A stretch of DNA of 64,000 nucleotides from an uncultured Collinsella sp. (GCA_900754745.1 CAAEEB010000043.1:15308-79307), one strand, 5' to 3'; counted from the stretch's first letter, positions 16,614 to 25,418 are shown. The notes: generated from the letters alone by a model not told the origin. Made by a program: numbers and translations.

Positions 16614-18778
16614 GCGGCCTCCCCCTCACCGTTGCCAACGGGCGCAATGCGCTGCAGCAGGGCCACAACATCCTCGCTGTCGACGGGCTCCACCGTAATG
16701 TGCTTGGCGTCCAAGCGCGCACAAATAACGGGAAGGTCGGCCTCGGTCGCCTGACGCATGAGCAGGTAAAGCGTGTCGCCATCGACCAGGCCTGCAGCAT
16801 CGCTCTCGCGAATCGCCGACCCAATGGCGCCGACCAGCTCGCCAACAGGCTCCATGCCCGGCACCACGCGCAGGAGCAAGAAGCTCCCCATCTTGTTGTC
16901 CGCAAGCGCTTGCTCGGCGGCAAGCTCCCGGCCAAAGGCATCGTGGTTGAGCACGCACGTGCCGGCAACGCAGCGCTTATCCTGCGCCACGGCCTCGTAA
17001 TCGAAGGCGCGTCCCAGCGCGCTTTCCACCAGGCCGCACAGGATGCGGAACAGGTTTTGGTAGTACAGGGTCATTTGGCTTTCGGCCACGTGACGCACAA
17101 AGATCAACACGGCGGGGGCTCCATCGCGCTCGATCGCATAGCCAAACATCGGAAGCCCCGGCGTCAGTGCGCGGTTCACCCACAAACCAGAGATCGAGCC
17201 TTGGAGCACGGGCGCAAGGTCGTCGAGCGAGAGCGAGCGCGGCACATTGTTGGAAATCGCCGGGCTCGCCGCTACCAGGCGCGCAAATGCCCCGCCCGAA
17301 ACATGGTAGATCGTCACCGAATCGTTCTCGAGAATCTCACCCAGCAGCTCGCAGCACTTGCGGTATATATCACGCGGGTTGAGTACGTCGAGCTCCTGCG
17401 TCACGGCAAAGATCTTGCCAAAGCTGTCGTGGCGACCCACAATCTGTCGCTTATAGGCACGCTTGTCCTCAATCGCGTCATGATAGAGCCGCGTTAGGAA
17501 CGTGTTACGGTTTCGCACAAGCTCGTTCTCGTCACGCTCCGCCTTAACGGCCTCGCTGTTGCGCAGCTGTACATAGCCGCACACGGCGCCCACCACAAAG
17601 TACGCGATAAACGGTAGCCAGTTAGACGGCTCGTAGAATAGGCCCTGGAAGGTATAGCCATACTGGGTAAAGTAGCTCACAGCCAGACCAATAGACGCAA
17701 GCAGCGCGGCGACCAGGCCAAAGTCGAGCCCGTAGAGCGTGCCAATCAGAACCACATAGAGCAGGCGATAATCGAGCACGTTAAGCTGGGCCGATTGGGA
17801 GAACAGATGCTCCAGCACCTCGAACAGCACCCATGCGAAGCCCGTCTCCAGGCATTTAATGGGCAGCGCGCGCAGCTGGATGCGATCGATGGCCGCACGA
17901 AGGGGATTAACCTTTTTGGTGCGGGTGTTAACCCAGCGGGCGTGGATGGTCGAAAGGTCGCGCAGCAGGTCGTAACGCTGAAACCAGCCATAGCGTTTGC
18001 GAGCAACATCGCCTGCGGGCAACGCATAGCCGGTCGACTCTCCATAGGCAACGGACAGCCCGGGGAACAGACCCTGGAGCGCGCCGCCCAAGTCGCCCGT
18101 TGTGCGATGGAAAGCATCTGCAACGTCGAGCGTCTCAAAGGTCGCATCCCAACTGTCAAAGACGCGATGCACCAGTACCGCTAGCTCCTCCGCGCACAGC
18201 AGGGGTAACGGCGCTTCCGCGGCACCTTGGAACGCGACCGACCCGGTCGAGCACGCCTCGAACAGCGATACCAAGAAGGGGTCGTCGAGCGCCGCGGAGG
18301 CGGTATAAAGATAGGGCGTGCGTAGGATCTTGGCCTGGATGCCATCTTGCGAGGCGTAGTAGCGACAGAGGTCGTTGGCCGCGCGGGCAATAATGCCCTT
18401 GCCGGTTTGGGCGGCAGCATCTGTAGCATCAAGCGAATCGGCATTGCTCGCTGCGCCACCAGCACCCTCCGCGCCCGCAGGACCCGCCACAAACAGCAGC
18501 TGCACACGGCGGCCCATACAGGCACGAAACACCGAGCGCAGCAACTCAATGTCGCCAAAGGTCTCGGTATGCGGAGTGAGATAAGTGGAGAGGTAGACCA
18601 CGCGGTCGAATTCATAAGCCTGGTCCAGGTGGCGCAGCAGCTCTTTCCACGAGCTGTGGGACGAAGACTCGCGCTGTGCATCGTCGGCAGCTACAACCTG
18701 AACATGGTCGCCGGGAAACGCCTTGGCACAAAAGTCGTCGTCAACATATGCGGTATTGCCAACAACCAGCACCTCCAT
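16610..18778 (-). CDS. pelD: PelD-like c-di-GMP receptor with N-terminal SDR-like domain
   Basis: 722 residues. First ~230 residues look like an extended-SDR/NAD-epimerase fold (MEVLVVGNTAYVD at the start, VVYLSTYLTPH, KILRTPYLYT). Four membrane segments follow (~315-410), then a GAF domain (~450-585) and a degenerate GGDEF domain. The GGDEF signature reads DGDTL (~666-670), so it cannot be a cyclase, but five residues upstream RESD (657-660) matches the RxxD inhibitory site that binds c-di-GMP. This is the arrangement known for PelD and implies c-di-GMP control of Pel synthesis. Start ATG 18778 has GGGAAGGGG upstream; it is the operon's first gene. Confidence 0.9.
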   Translation of the reverse strand: MEVLVVGNTAYVDDDFCAKAFPGDHVQVVAADDAQRESSSHSSWKELLRHLDQAYEFDRVVYLSTYLTPHTETFGDIELLRSVFRACMGRRVQLLFVAGPAGAEGAGGAASNADSLDATDAAAQTGKGIIARAANDLCRYYASQDGIQAKILRTPYLYTASAALDDPFLVSLFEACSTGSVAFQGAAEAPLPLLCAEELAVLVHRVFDSWDATFETLDVADAFHRTTGDLGGALQGLFPGLSVAYGESTGYALPAGDVARKRYGWFQRYDLLRDLSTIHARWVNTRTKKVNPLRAAIDRIQLRALPIKCLETGFAWVLFEVLEHLFSQSAQLNVLDYRLLYVVLIGTLYGLDFGLVAALLASIGLAVSYFTQYGYTFQGLFYEPSNWLPFIAYFVVGAVCGYVQLRNSEAVKAERDENELVRNRNTFLTRLYHDAIEDKRAYKRQIVGRHDSFGKIFAVTQELDVLNPRDIYRKCCELLGEILENDSVTIYHVSGGAFARLVAASPAISNNVPRSLSLDDLAPVLQGSISGLWVNRALTPGLPMFGYAIERDGAPAVLIFVRHVAESQMTLYYQNLFRILCGLVESALGRAFDYEAVAQDKRCVAGTCVLNHDAFGRELAAEQALADNKMGSFLLLRVVPGMEPVGELVGAIGSAIRESDAAGLVDGDTLYLLMRQATEADLPVICARLDAKHITVEPVDSEDVVALLQRIAPVGNGEGEAA

Positions 18779-18950
18779 GGCGCGCCCCTTCCCTTTAATT
18801 CCACTTTTGTCATAGTCAAACATGCGTATTGTACGCTGTCAACGCAGGCCGAGGCGCCTTTAAGGCTGTATTAAGAACATCTTCAGAGGATGGGGTGAGG
18901 AGCACCTTACCGTGAGTCGCCCTCAATCGTCGTACATTTAATCTGAAGCT

Positions 18951-20054
18951 CTAATACCTCGATAGAATCTCATCTCTATTATCTTTGAGATACTTGTCAA
19001 AATCCGGCACAGCAAATTGAACATAGCCCCTCTGAGGCGCCTGGATTACTTCTCGTGAAAGCAGCTTGGCCCTAACAGAACTCAGCTCACTCGTCTTTTT
19101 ACCAAGGCGTTTGGCTAAATTCGAGGTCTTGGATTGCCTACTATCCTCGCACATGGCATACAGGTAGTTGATTTCATTACGGGAAAGACCCGAAATTGCA
19201 GGCTCGTGAACCACGTCGTGGAAACGCGCTTCGGCGAGTAGGATACCTTCATCAACATCGCGCCCAGTAACGAGAGTTGATTTCTCCCGATGAAGGTTGG
19301 CGCGCTGCCAGATTGAATACCCAACAAGTTGAACTAAATACGCATAACCTTTTGTTGCTCTCGCCGCTTTTGATAGCAAATCCCCGTCGAGAGAAAGACC
19401 GGTCGCGTTAAAGCTATCACTCAAAGAAAGTGCAATCTCGATTTGATTGATAGGAGCAAGGTCTTCGGGAACCGCGCGGCGAAGAAAAGTAAGTGCCTTG
19501 CCGTTAATGAGATCCATAACGCCCGATGGCAATCCGGCAAAGGCAAGAGCGATGTTGACTTTCTCCCCAATGAGTAATTGAACTGTTGAGGCAATAATAC
19601 GCATTTCCTCAACTGGGGCATCTTGGACTTCATCAACAGCGATGAACAAGCCCTTTGAGCCCTGTGCAATCTGCTTTAGTTTTGCCCGAAGGCTCATTTC
19701 GCTTGAAGAAATGTCCAACTTGGCAGAAGCAATACCAACGTTAACGCCAAGCGAAGCGGAGGAAAAAGTCAGTTGGTCTTGAATCTGCTCCATAAGATCG
19801 TGCGACAAACGCGGACCAGCCGAAACAACAACGGCCTTCCAATCCAGTTCAATCGCTCGGTCGCGCAGATCGCAAAGAAGAACCGTTTTCCCCGACCCGC
19901 GCGGGCCTGTGATTCGCATAAGACGTGCGGGGGCGCCAACGCCGGACACGAGACCCTCCACGAACTCGAGAGAGATATCATCACGACCGATGATTCGAGG
20001 AGGCTCCGCACCGGCGGTCGGACGAAATGGATTGTAGAACTTGGCTTTGTCCAT
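18951..20054 (-). CDS. P-loop ATPase of the archaeal-type AAA class
   Basis: 367 residues. Walker A is GPRGSGKT (~50-57), Walker B is LFIAVDEVQD (~136-145), and a winged-helix-like C-terminal domain covers ~280-350. The N-terminus (FRPTAGAEPPRIIGRDD) resembles the small family of stand-alone ATPases that begin 'NPF.P..G..P..F.GR'. Base composition is lower in GC than the flanking Pel operon, and the gene is isolated with its own AT-rich palindromic promoter region, which suggests it was acquired. Function unknown. Confidence 0.8.
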   Translation of the reverse strand: MDKAKFYNPFRPTAGAEPPRIIGRDDISLEFVEGLVSGVGAPARLMRITGPRGSGKTVLLCDLRDRAIELDWKAVVVSAGPRLSHDLMEQIQDQLTFSSASLGVNVGIASAKLDISSSEMSLRAKLKQIAQGSKGLFIAVDEVQDAPVEEMRIIASTVQLLIGEKVNIALAFAGLPSGVMDLINGKALTFLRRAVPEDLAPINQIEIALSLSDSFNATGLSLDGDLLSKAARATKGYAYLVQLVGYSIWQRANLHREKSTLVTGRDVDEGILLAEARFHDVVHEPAISGLSRNEINYLYAMCEDSRQSKTSNLAKRLGKKTSELSSVRAKLLSREVIQAPQRGYVQFAVPDFDKYLKDNRDEILSRY

Positions 20055-20079
20055 AACCAGAATCCTCAGGCAAACGTCG

Positions 20080-20127
20080 CTTATATAAATTTATAAACTA
20101 GTATATATGTATATATAGGTTTATAAG
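20080..20127. promoter_or_regulatory. AT-rich palindrome upstream of the ATPase gene
   Basis: TTTATAAAC at 20090-20098 is inverted as GTTTATAA at 20119-20126, with an alternating TATATA core between. It lies 26 bp before the ATPase start and is probably its promoter and an operator. Confidence 0.55.
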
Positions 20128-20165
20128 CGGCTATACAATCGATAATGTAAAGAGAATTCATCGAA

Positions 20166-20378
20166 TTAGGGGATACATTCAGGCAAAACTAACCCAACGA
20201 AACAAAAATGTGGAGATAAATGCTCAATCGTAGCCAGACGATCACCAACGCCGATCCTGCACGTGCAATAAATACAGAGATGGCCCTGCTCTGCAAGCAA
20301 GGCCTCCAGAACTTCTCGCTTGCTCTCCCCGCGCAACGCTGTGTAATTAAACGTAGTATCGGGGGTGTTGCGTATGGC
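20166..20378 (-). pseudogene. HNH nuclease fragment (PtuB-like)
   Basis: A fragment with LLAEQGHLCIYCTCRI (zinc-type Cys-x2-Cys) and TIEHLSPH (the HNH histidine), which is the middle of TIGR02646/PtuB-like HNH proteins. It lacks the usual N-terminal ~25 residues and diverges after the EH motif. It lies right after an ATPase fragment in another frame, the gene order of Septu systems. Confidence 0.65.
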
Positions 20379-20685
20379 CCTCTTGGAACAAATCGAACAA
20401 TCGACCCGCCTCTTCAGGTCGAGAGGATGCGCCCAGAACGGTGTTGAGAATATCCCCGGCATCGCGTCCACGCGTTTCCATAGCAGGCACCGTTGCAGCG
20501 TCCTCTCCAAGAATGCGGATGTTACCGCGAGGTACCGACGCCACCACAACAGGTGAATGCGTTGTAACTATAAACTGTACGTTTGGAAATATACGAACCA
20601 GGTCCTCGAGAATCCGCGCCTGCCAGCGGGGATGCAAATGAAGGTCAATCTCATCGATCATAACAACGCCGCATGGCCAACCACT
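20347..20685 (-). pseudogene. AAA ATPase C-terminal fragment (PtuA-like)
   Basis: An open frame of ~112 codons starts inside the protein: PCGVVMIDEIDLHLHP is the Walker B of OLD/PtuA-type ATPases, followed by VQFIVTTHSPVVV, the H-loop strand. Walker A and everything before it are gone; an in-frame TGA sits at 20686-20688. The tail after RLFDLFQEG is also lost by fusion with the HNH fragment. A decayed defence gene. Confidence 0.7.
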
Positions 20686-20871
20686 TCAGACTTCAATTGT
20701 GCAGAGAAAAATGGGCAGGAGATAAGGCCTTTCGAGTCAGCGTTAGTGTAAGGATGTCGATGGCTAACCGCCAAACGCAAGCGGCCCCTGTCTTAGAATC
20801 TGGAATTGCTACATAACTCATAAATCGTGGAGCCCGCAGAAACAGAGTAGATCAACTTCGCATTTGTGAAC

Positions 20872-20896
20872 AAAAAAGCCCAGCAAAAGCTGAGCT
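20872..20896 (-). terminator. Terminator after tRNA-Arg
   Basis: Minus-strand stem AGCTCAGC/GCTGGGCT with a TTTTTT run, 14 bp past the tRNA. Confidence 0.75.
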
Positions 20897-20910
20897 TATT
20901 AAACAAAAGG

Positions 20911-20984
20911 TGCTCCATGGCGGATTCGAACCGTCGACCTTGGGATTAGAAGTCCCCTGCTCTATCCAACTGAGCTAATGGAGC
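20911..20984 (-). tRNA. tRNA-Arg (anticodon UCU)
   Basis: Full cloverleaf on the minus strand: acceptor GCTCCAT/ATGGAGC with discriminator A, D-arm GCTC...GAGC, anticodon loop CTTCTAA giving UCU, and T-arm around GGTTCGAATCC. The 3' CCA is not encoded. It decodes AGA, a rare codon in this GC-rich genome, and marks the boundary between the acquired stretch and the glycan locus. Confidence 0.93.
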
Positions 20985-21038
20985 AAATAACCACACGCCA
21001 AGCAAGCGCGAGCCCGCCAAGCGCAAATAAGTATAACC

Positions 21039-21406
21039 TACTTGAACTGTTCGCGGTATGCCTTGCATACCTCATCGACCGGGCCGTCCATACGAAGGTC
21101 GCCCTTCTCAATCCAAACGCACGCTGGCAGATGCGCTCAACCTGCTCCATGGAATGCGACACGAGCAAAAATGTCACGTCACCGCTCTGGATAAAGTACT
21201 GAATACGGGCCTCGCACTTTTGCTGGAAGAACACGTCGCCGACGGAAAGCATCTCATCGACGATCAGGATATCGGGCTCTTAGCGAGCTTAATAAAACAT
21301 TCTTTGAGGCGGTCAGCGAGTCAGACGCCATGTTAAAGATCATGGTGGTGGCGTCGACCTCGACAGCCAGAGGCTGCTCGTTGTAATCAACAACAGATTC
21401 AGTCAT
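21039..21406 (-). pseudogene. Decayed TagH-type ABC ATPase
   Basis: Starts normally (ATG 21406, AAAGGA upstream) and matches the N-terminus of the intact ATPase at 26716-27471, but ~140 residues including Walker A are deleted. It resumes at DILIVDEMLSVGDVFFQQKC (Walker B), then loses frame again near 21100 before an EQFK-type end. A remnant of a second ABC exporter. Confidence 0.8.
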
Positions 21407-21418
21407 CACAGCATTCCT

Positions 21419-21469
21419 TTAGATGTAGAAGATGAATTTGCGCTCGGACTTGTGGAAGACGGCTGCATC
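21419..21469 (-). pseudogene. Last 16 codons of a TagG-type ABC permease
   Basis: VFHKSERKFIFYI-stop matches the end (FKKTEHKFILYV) of the intact permease at 27481-28293 and precedes the decayed ATPase in the same order. The rest of the permease gene is gone. Confidence 0.7.
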
Positions 21470-21528
21470 TCAGGACGCCAGGGCCAAACGGCTATACTTT
21501 CTACGATTGAATATCAAAGGAGCATTGA

Positions 21529-22491
21529 GTGAATTCTGAATCTATTGCCGTCATTATCCCCTGCTACAACGAAGCCCTCACAATCGGCAAAGTCATTGAC
21601 GACTTCCACCGCGAGCTTCCGCAGGCAACGGTCTATGTATACGATAACAACTCGTCAGACGATACCTCGCGCATCGCAACGGAACACGGCGCCACAGTGC
21701 GCTTTGAGCCCCGACAGGGAAAGGGCAATGTCTGCCGTCAGATGTTCCGCGATATCGACGCCGATTGCTACCTCATGGTCGACGGCGACGACACCTACCC
21801 CGCCGAAGCGGCAAAAGCCCTCTGCGAGCCCATTCTTAATGGTACAGCCGATATGACCGTCGGCGATCGCCTGTCCAACGGCACCTACGCCGAGGAAAAC
21901 AAGCGCGCCTTCCACGGCTTTGGCAACAATCTGGTTCGTGCCATGATCAAATGGATTTACGGATACAGCTTCGATGACGTCATGACGGGCTATCGCGCCA
22001 TGAGCCGCCCCTTTGTCAAAACGTTCCCCGTGCTTTCCGAGGGCTTTCAGATCGAAACCGAGCTCTCCATCCATGCCGTCGACCACCGCTGGCGCATCAA
22101 GGATGTGCCTATTGAGTACCGCGATCGCCCCGAAGGATCCGAATCTAAGCTTAATACCGTCAGCGACGGCATTAAGGTCGTCGCCATGATTGGCACGCTG
22201 TTCAAGGACTACCGCCCGCTCAAATTCTTCAGCCTCGTTGCGCTCCTGTTTGCAATAATCGGTCTTGCCCTGGGCATTCCCATCATTGTCGAGTATTTCC
22301 AGACCGGTCTTGTTCCGCACTTCCCAACCGCCCTGCTCGCCGCATCGTTCATGTTCCTGTGCGGCCTAAGCCTCGCGACTGGTTTTATCCTCGACTCCGT
22401 GGCAAAGGTCGAAAAAAAGCAATGGGAAGTCAACGTGTATAGCAAATACACCTTCGGTGACTATCGCAACGACAACACGAACGCGAGGTAA
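21529..22491 (+). CDS. GT2 glycosyltransferase, polyprenyl-phosphate type
   Basis: 320 residues. DPM1/GtrB-like catalytic domain: VIIPCYNEALTIGKVIDDF, DGDDTYP (the DxD metal site) and a GRFGxG-like helix; two membrane segments at the C-terminus (~230-255 and ~265-290). Enzymes of this type put a sugar on undecaprenyl phosphate for use outside the membrane. Starts at GTG 21529 with AAAGGAG upstream. It is the first intact gene of the glycan locus and faces away from the decayed ABC genes. Confidence 0.88.
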   Translation: MNSESIAVIIPCYNEALTIGKVIDDFHRELPQATVYVYDNNSSDDTSRIATEHGATVRFEPRQGKGNVCRQMFRDIDADCYLMVDGDDTYPAEAAKALCEPILNGTADMTVGDRLSNGTYAEENKRAFHGFGNNLVRAMIKWIYGYSFDDVMTGYRAMSRPFVKTFPVLSEGFQIETELSIHAVDHRWRIKDVPIEYRDRPEGSESKLNTVSDGIKVVAMIGTLFKDYRPLKFFSLVALLFAIIGLALGIPIIVEYFQTGLVPHFPTALLAASFMFLCGLSLATGFILDSVAKVEKKQWEVNVYSKYTFGDYRNDNTNAR

Positions 22492-22497
22492 ACCGCC

Positions 22498-22649
22498 ATG
22501 CCGCTCATTTCCATCGTCGTGCCGTGCTACAACGAGTAGGCGCAGACGGCGCTTGGTACGAGCTCGACAACACCGAAAGCCTCTACGCCGCCACGATGGA
22601 CAAGTGGCGCCGCACGCAATACCTGGAGTTCGCCGGGCGCGTCTCATAA
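22498..22649 (+). pseudogene. Remnant of a GT2 gene
   Basis: ATG 22498 begins MPLISIVVPCYNE, the start of a GT2 enzyme, then a TAG at 22537. A second short piece (ending AGRVS-stop at 22649) continues in another frame and might be the C-terminal tail of the same or another gene. Only ~50 codons in total remain. Confidence 0.55.
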
Positions 22650-22660
22650 CCAGTACTCCG

Positions 22661-22716
22661 GATGTGACCCAGAATGGCGGAAAGGCAAAGCCGCAACCGC
22701 CATTCTGGGTCACATC
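22661..22716. repeat. Perfect 20-bp inverted repeat with a 16-nt loop
   Basis: 22661-22680 and 22697-22716 are exact inverse copies beginning GATGTGACCCAGAATGGCGG. The right arm overlaps the end of the nucleoside hydrolase fragment. Without a T-run it is not a standard terminator; it could be a small mobile palindrome marking a deletion joint. Confidence 0.8.
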
Positions 22717-23055
22717 GAGGCGGCACATAACGATGTGTAGCCCGCTCGAGACCACAATATGTGCAGCCTCGGGGTCGCCCCATATGTTGAACTCGGCGTA
22801 CACGGTCGCGTTTCCGCCAACCGTGGTGCCGCCCATGAGGACGATGCGGTCGATACGATCGGCACGCCCCGAGTACGTACGTGGGAACAGCGTGATGTTC
22901 GTCAAGGGACCGGTTGGAACGAGCGTCATCTTGGTATCGTCGGGCAACCCGGAAATAGAGCGGGCCATCTCCACGATTGCCGGCTCATCGGACAGCTTGC
23001 GGTCGGTCGCTCCCTCAAGCACGGCCTCGCCCAACCCCGACACACCATGCACTCT
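22700..23055 (-). pseudogene. Inosine-uridine nucleoside hydrolase fragment
   Basis: About 115 residues of the family's middle: HGVSGLGEAVLEG, LVPTGPLTNI, RIVLMGGTTVGGN, AEFNIWGDPEAAHIVV and CRLDVT. The N-terminal DxDxxxDD metal site and the C-terminal third are missing. The 3' break coincides with the 22661-22716 palindrome. Non-functional. Confidence 0.8.
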
Positions 23056-23099
23056 CCTATCAGTCCGAGTATAGGACGAGCACGCCTCACGGGGGCAAT

Positions 23100-24335
23100 C
23101 TACTTCGTGCGCTCGGAGATCAGGCCTCGAATGAGGTCGACGGTCGCCTCGTAAGAATGCGGGCGGTCGAACTGTGCCGCCGCGAGCTCGCGCGCCACGC
23201 GACCCATGCGCGCGCGACCCGCCTCGTCCTCGACAAGCTCACAGATTACCCTGGCGAGCCCCTCAGCGTCACCCGGCACAACGTTCACGCCAAAGCCGGC
23301 GCGTACGACCTTCTCGCGAAACTCAGCGTTCATGGACGTGTTGATCATGGGACGTCCCGAGGCCAGGTAATCGCCGATCTTGGTGGGCACGCTCTGGGGC
23401 GCGTTCGCCACCAGCGAGTTGACCACCATGTCGGACGCCTTGAGCCAGGCCGCCATGGCGCGGTACGGCATGTAGCCCAAAAGCTCAGCGGGCGCCCCGG
23501 TTCGCCCAACCGCCGCCTCGACGGAGGTACGCTCGGGACCATCGCCAAGAATCTTGAGCCTGAGCTCGGGATGCGCCTTGGCAGCTATCGCCACAGCCTC
23601 GACAAGCGTCTCCAAGTCGTAGAGCGCCGAGATATTACCCGCGTAGGCAACCCAGACCTCGCCCTCGGGCTTTTCCACGGAACCGGCGTTCTCAGCTGCG
23701 CCCGCGTCAAACTCCTCGAGGTCGTTGCCCACATACACCACGAGCTTGGGGATATCCTCGGCGCGGTCGCGGAAAGGGCGCGCGGCGTACTCGTCGGACG
23801 TACCCACCACGGCGTCCGCCAACGCGTACGCGCGGCGAGCTTGGCGCTCGAACGGAGCGAACGCTATGTCGGACAGCACCGGAACGTCGAGCGCGATACG
23901 GAAAGCCTCGGGCCACAGGTCGTTCACGTCGACCACGAAGGGGATGCCGTAGCGTTTCGCAGACCGTCCCGCGGCGAGCGTCACATCGTTGGGCGGAATC
24001 TGGCAGTAGATGAGGTCGTAGTCGTGGTCCGCATCGAAGTACGCCGTCACGTGCTTGGCCATCACATGGTGCGCCCAGATACGCTGGGGGCACATGTTGG
24101 CGGGATAGCTCGGCTCGGCGATGAACTTCACGTTGAACGCGTGCATGCTCGTGTCGAACGTCGCCAAATCACGCTGGCGCTTCTCCCAGTGCTGGAAACC
24201 GCTCGTGATGAAGTCGACATCGAAGCCACGCTCCACGAGAAGCGTCGCGAGAAACGTGTAGCGCGTGGCGCCCTTGACCTCGTGGCCAAGCTTGGCATCA
24301 GCGCTGAATATGGCTATGCGCGGTTTGCGGCTCAT
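23100..24335 (-). CDS. GT4 glycosyltransferase
   Basis: 411 residues, GT-B fold of the WbuB/capsular type: N-terminal acceptor domain with the sugar-acceptor region IAIFSADAKLGHE, C-terminal donor domain with LKILGDGPERTSVEAAV and the SxxNxxxxxxVPTKIGDYLASG segment. The last part contains the conserved tail of such enzymes. It follows the next gene upstream by 21 bp with CAAGGGA before the ATG. Sugar specificity not readable. Confidence 0.88.
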   Translation of the reverse strand: MSRKPRIAIFSADAKLGHEVKGATRYTFLATLLVERGFDVDFITSGFQHWEKRQRDLATFDTSMHAFNVKFIAEPSYPANMCPQRIWAHHVMAKHVTAYFDADHDYDLIYCQIPPNDVTLAAGRSAKRYGIPFVVDVNDLWPEAFRIALDVPVLSDIAFAPFERQARRAYALADAVVGTSDEYAARPFRDRAEDIPKLVVYVGNDLEEFDAGAAENAGSVEKPEGEVWVAYAGNISALYDLETLVEAVAIAAKAHPELRLKILGDGPERTSVEAAVGRTGAPAELLGYMPYRAMAAWLKASDMVVNSLVANAPQSVPTKIGDYLASGRPMINTSMNAEFREKVVRAGFGVNVVPGDAEGLARVICELVEDEAGRARMGRVARELAAAQFDRPHSYEATVDLIRGLISERTK

Positions 24336-24356
24336 GAATCATCCCTTGGTAGCATG

Positions 24357-25418
24357 CTAGTGACGGCGCTTGGAGACCAAGCGCTTGATGGAGTTGTACG
24401 AGAAGCTCAAGCGGTTGAGAAGCGTGGCTATACGGTAACGCTGTTCGCCGCGCGCCCACTGGTCTATGCCCGCACGCCTCAGCTCGCGTCGGAATGCCTT
24501 GGCGCGCGCACGCCCACGACTGCGGTCCTCATCGAACAGCAACGCGATGTTGTAGTGCGTGTCCACGATAAGGTGGACCTTCTCGCGCACGTAGCAGACA
24601 GACTCATTCGAAAGCTTCTCCCCGCTCGCGGCGCACACCTCGCCATGCTCGCAGCGCTCAAGGTAGTCCAGGAGCTCCATGACCACGCGGTCGTGATCGT
24701 CCCAGCGGCGCACGTAGTTCGCCTGGCTCACGGACTGGTTCTCGTTGCCCACAAGGTACTGGTACACCTCGATATCGAGGTAGCAGATGGTGGAGGCGGG
24801 CACGCTTGCCTTGACCACGTACTCGTAGTCCTCGTAGAAGGTGTGCTCGAGCAGGTGGATGCCGATACTGCGCAGGTAGTCCGTACGCGCGGTGAGCGTG
24901 TGGATCATGATCTGGAACACGGTGTCGCCATTGGTGAGAACGCTGGAGAAGTCGAGCGCACGACCCGTGACAACGCCCTTGGCGAGCGGGAACGGACGCT
25001 CCTCGCCAGAAGTCATGTCAATCTCGCGCTTCTTGTCTACCACAAGGTCGCAATCGAGGTCGGCAAGACGCTCGAGTAGCTCGGCCATACCGTCCGTGTT
25101 CACCCAGTCGTCGCCGTCCACCACGCGGAAATAGCGCCCGCGCGCCTCGGCCAGGCCGGCGTTCACGGCCGAGCCGTGGCCTCCGTTCTTCTTGGAGATG
25201 ACGCGGATCACGCCATGGCTGCGCGCGGCGAACTCCTCCGCAAGCGCACGGGTGCCGTCGGTAGAGCCATCGTCCACCACGACGACCTCGAGCTTGCCCA
25301 CGAATCGCGGGTCGAGGTAGGACTCAAGACCTCGCGCGAGGTAGCTCTCGACGTTATAAGCAGGGACAGCGACGGTAAGCTGCAGCGCGCTTCCGCCCCG
25401 ACTCTCAACAGCACTCAT
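24357..25418 (-). CDS. GT2 glycosyltransferase
   Basis: 353 residues. GT-A domain at ~12-230: VAVPAYNVESYLARG, VVVVDDGSTDGT, HGSAVNAGL and VVDGDDWV (DxD-equivalent). A helical C-terminal region of ~110 residues follows. No membrane segment. Second last gene of the minus-strand transcript that starts at 29587. Confidence 0.88.
   Translation of the reverse strand: MSAVESRGGSALQLTVAVPAYNVESYLARGLESYLDPRFVGKLEVVVVDDGSTDGTRALAEEFAARSHGVIRVISKKNGGHGSAVNAGLAEARGRYFRVVDGDDWVNTDGMAELLERLADLDCDLVVDKKREIDMTSGEERPFPLAKGVVTGRALDFSSVLTNGDTVFQIMIHTLTARTDYLRSIGIHLLEHTFYEDYEYVVKASVPASTICYLDIEVYQYLVGNENQSVSQANYVRRWDDHDRVVMELLDYLERCEHGEVCAASGEKLSNESVCYVREKVHLIVDTHYNIALLFDEDRSRGRARAKAFRRELRRAGIDQWARGEQRYRIATLLNRLSFSYNSIKRLVSKRRH

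Noticed and set aside
22977..25079. 700-codon open frame on the plus strand
   Set aside because: It is the antisense of two glycosyltransferase genes with clear motifs; long antisense frames arise from GC-rich codon bias, and the product has no recognisable domain.
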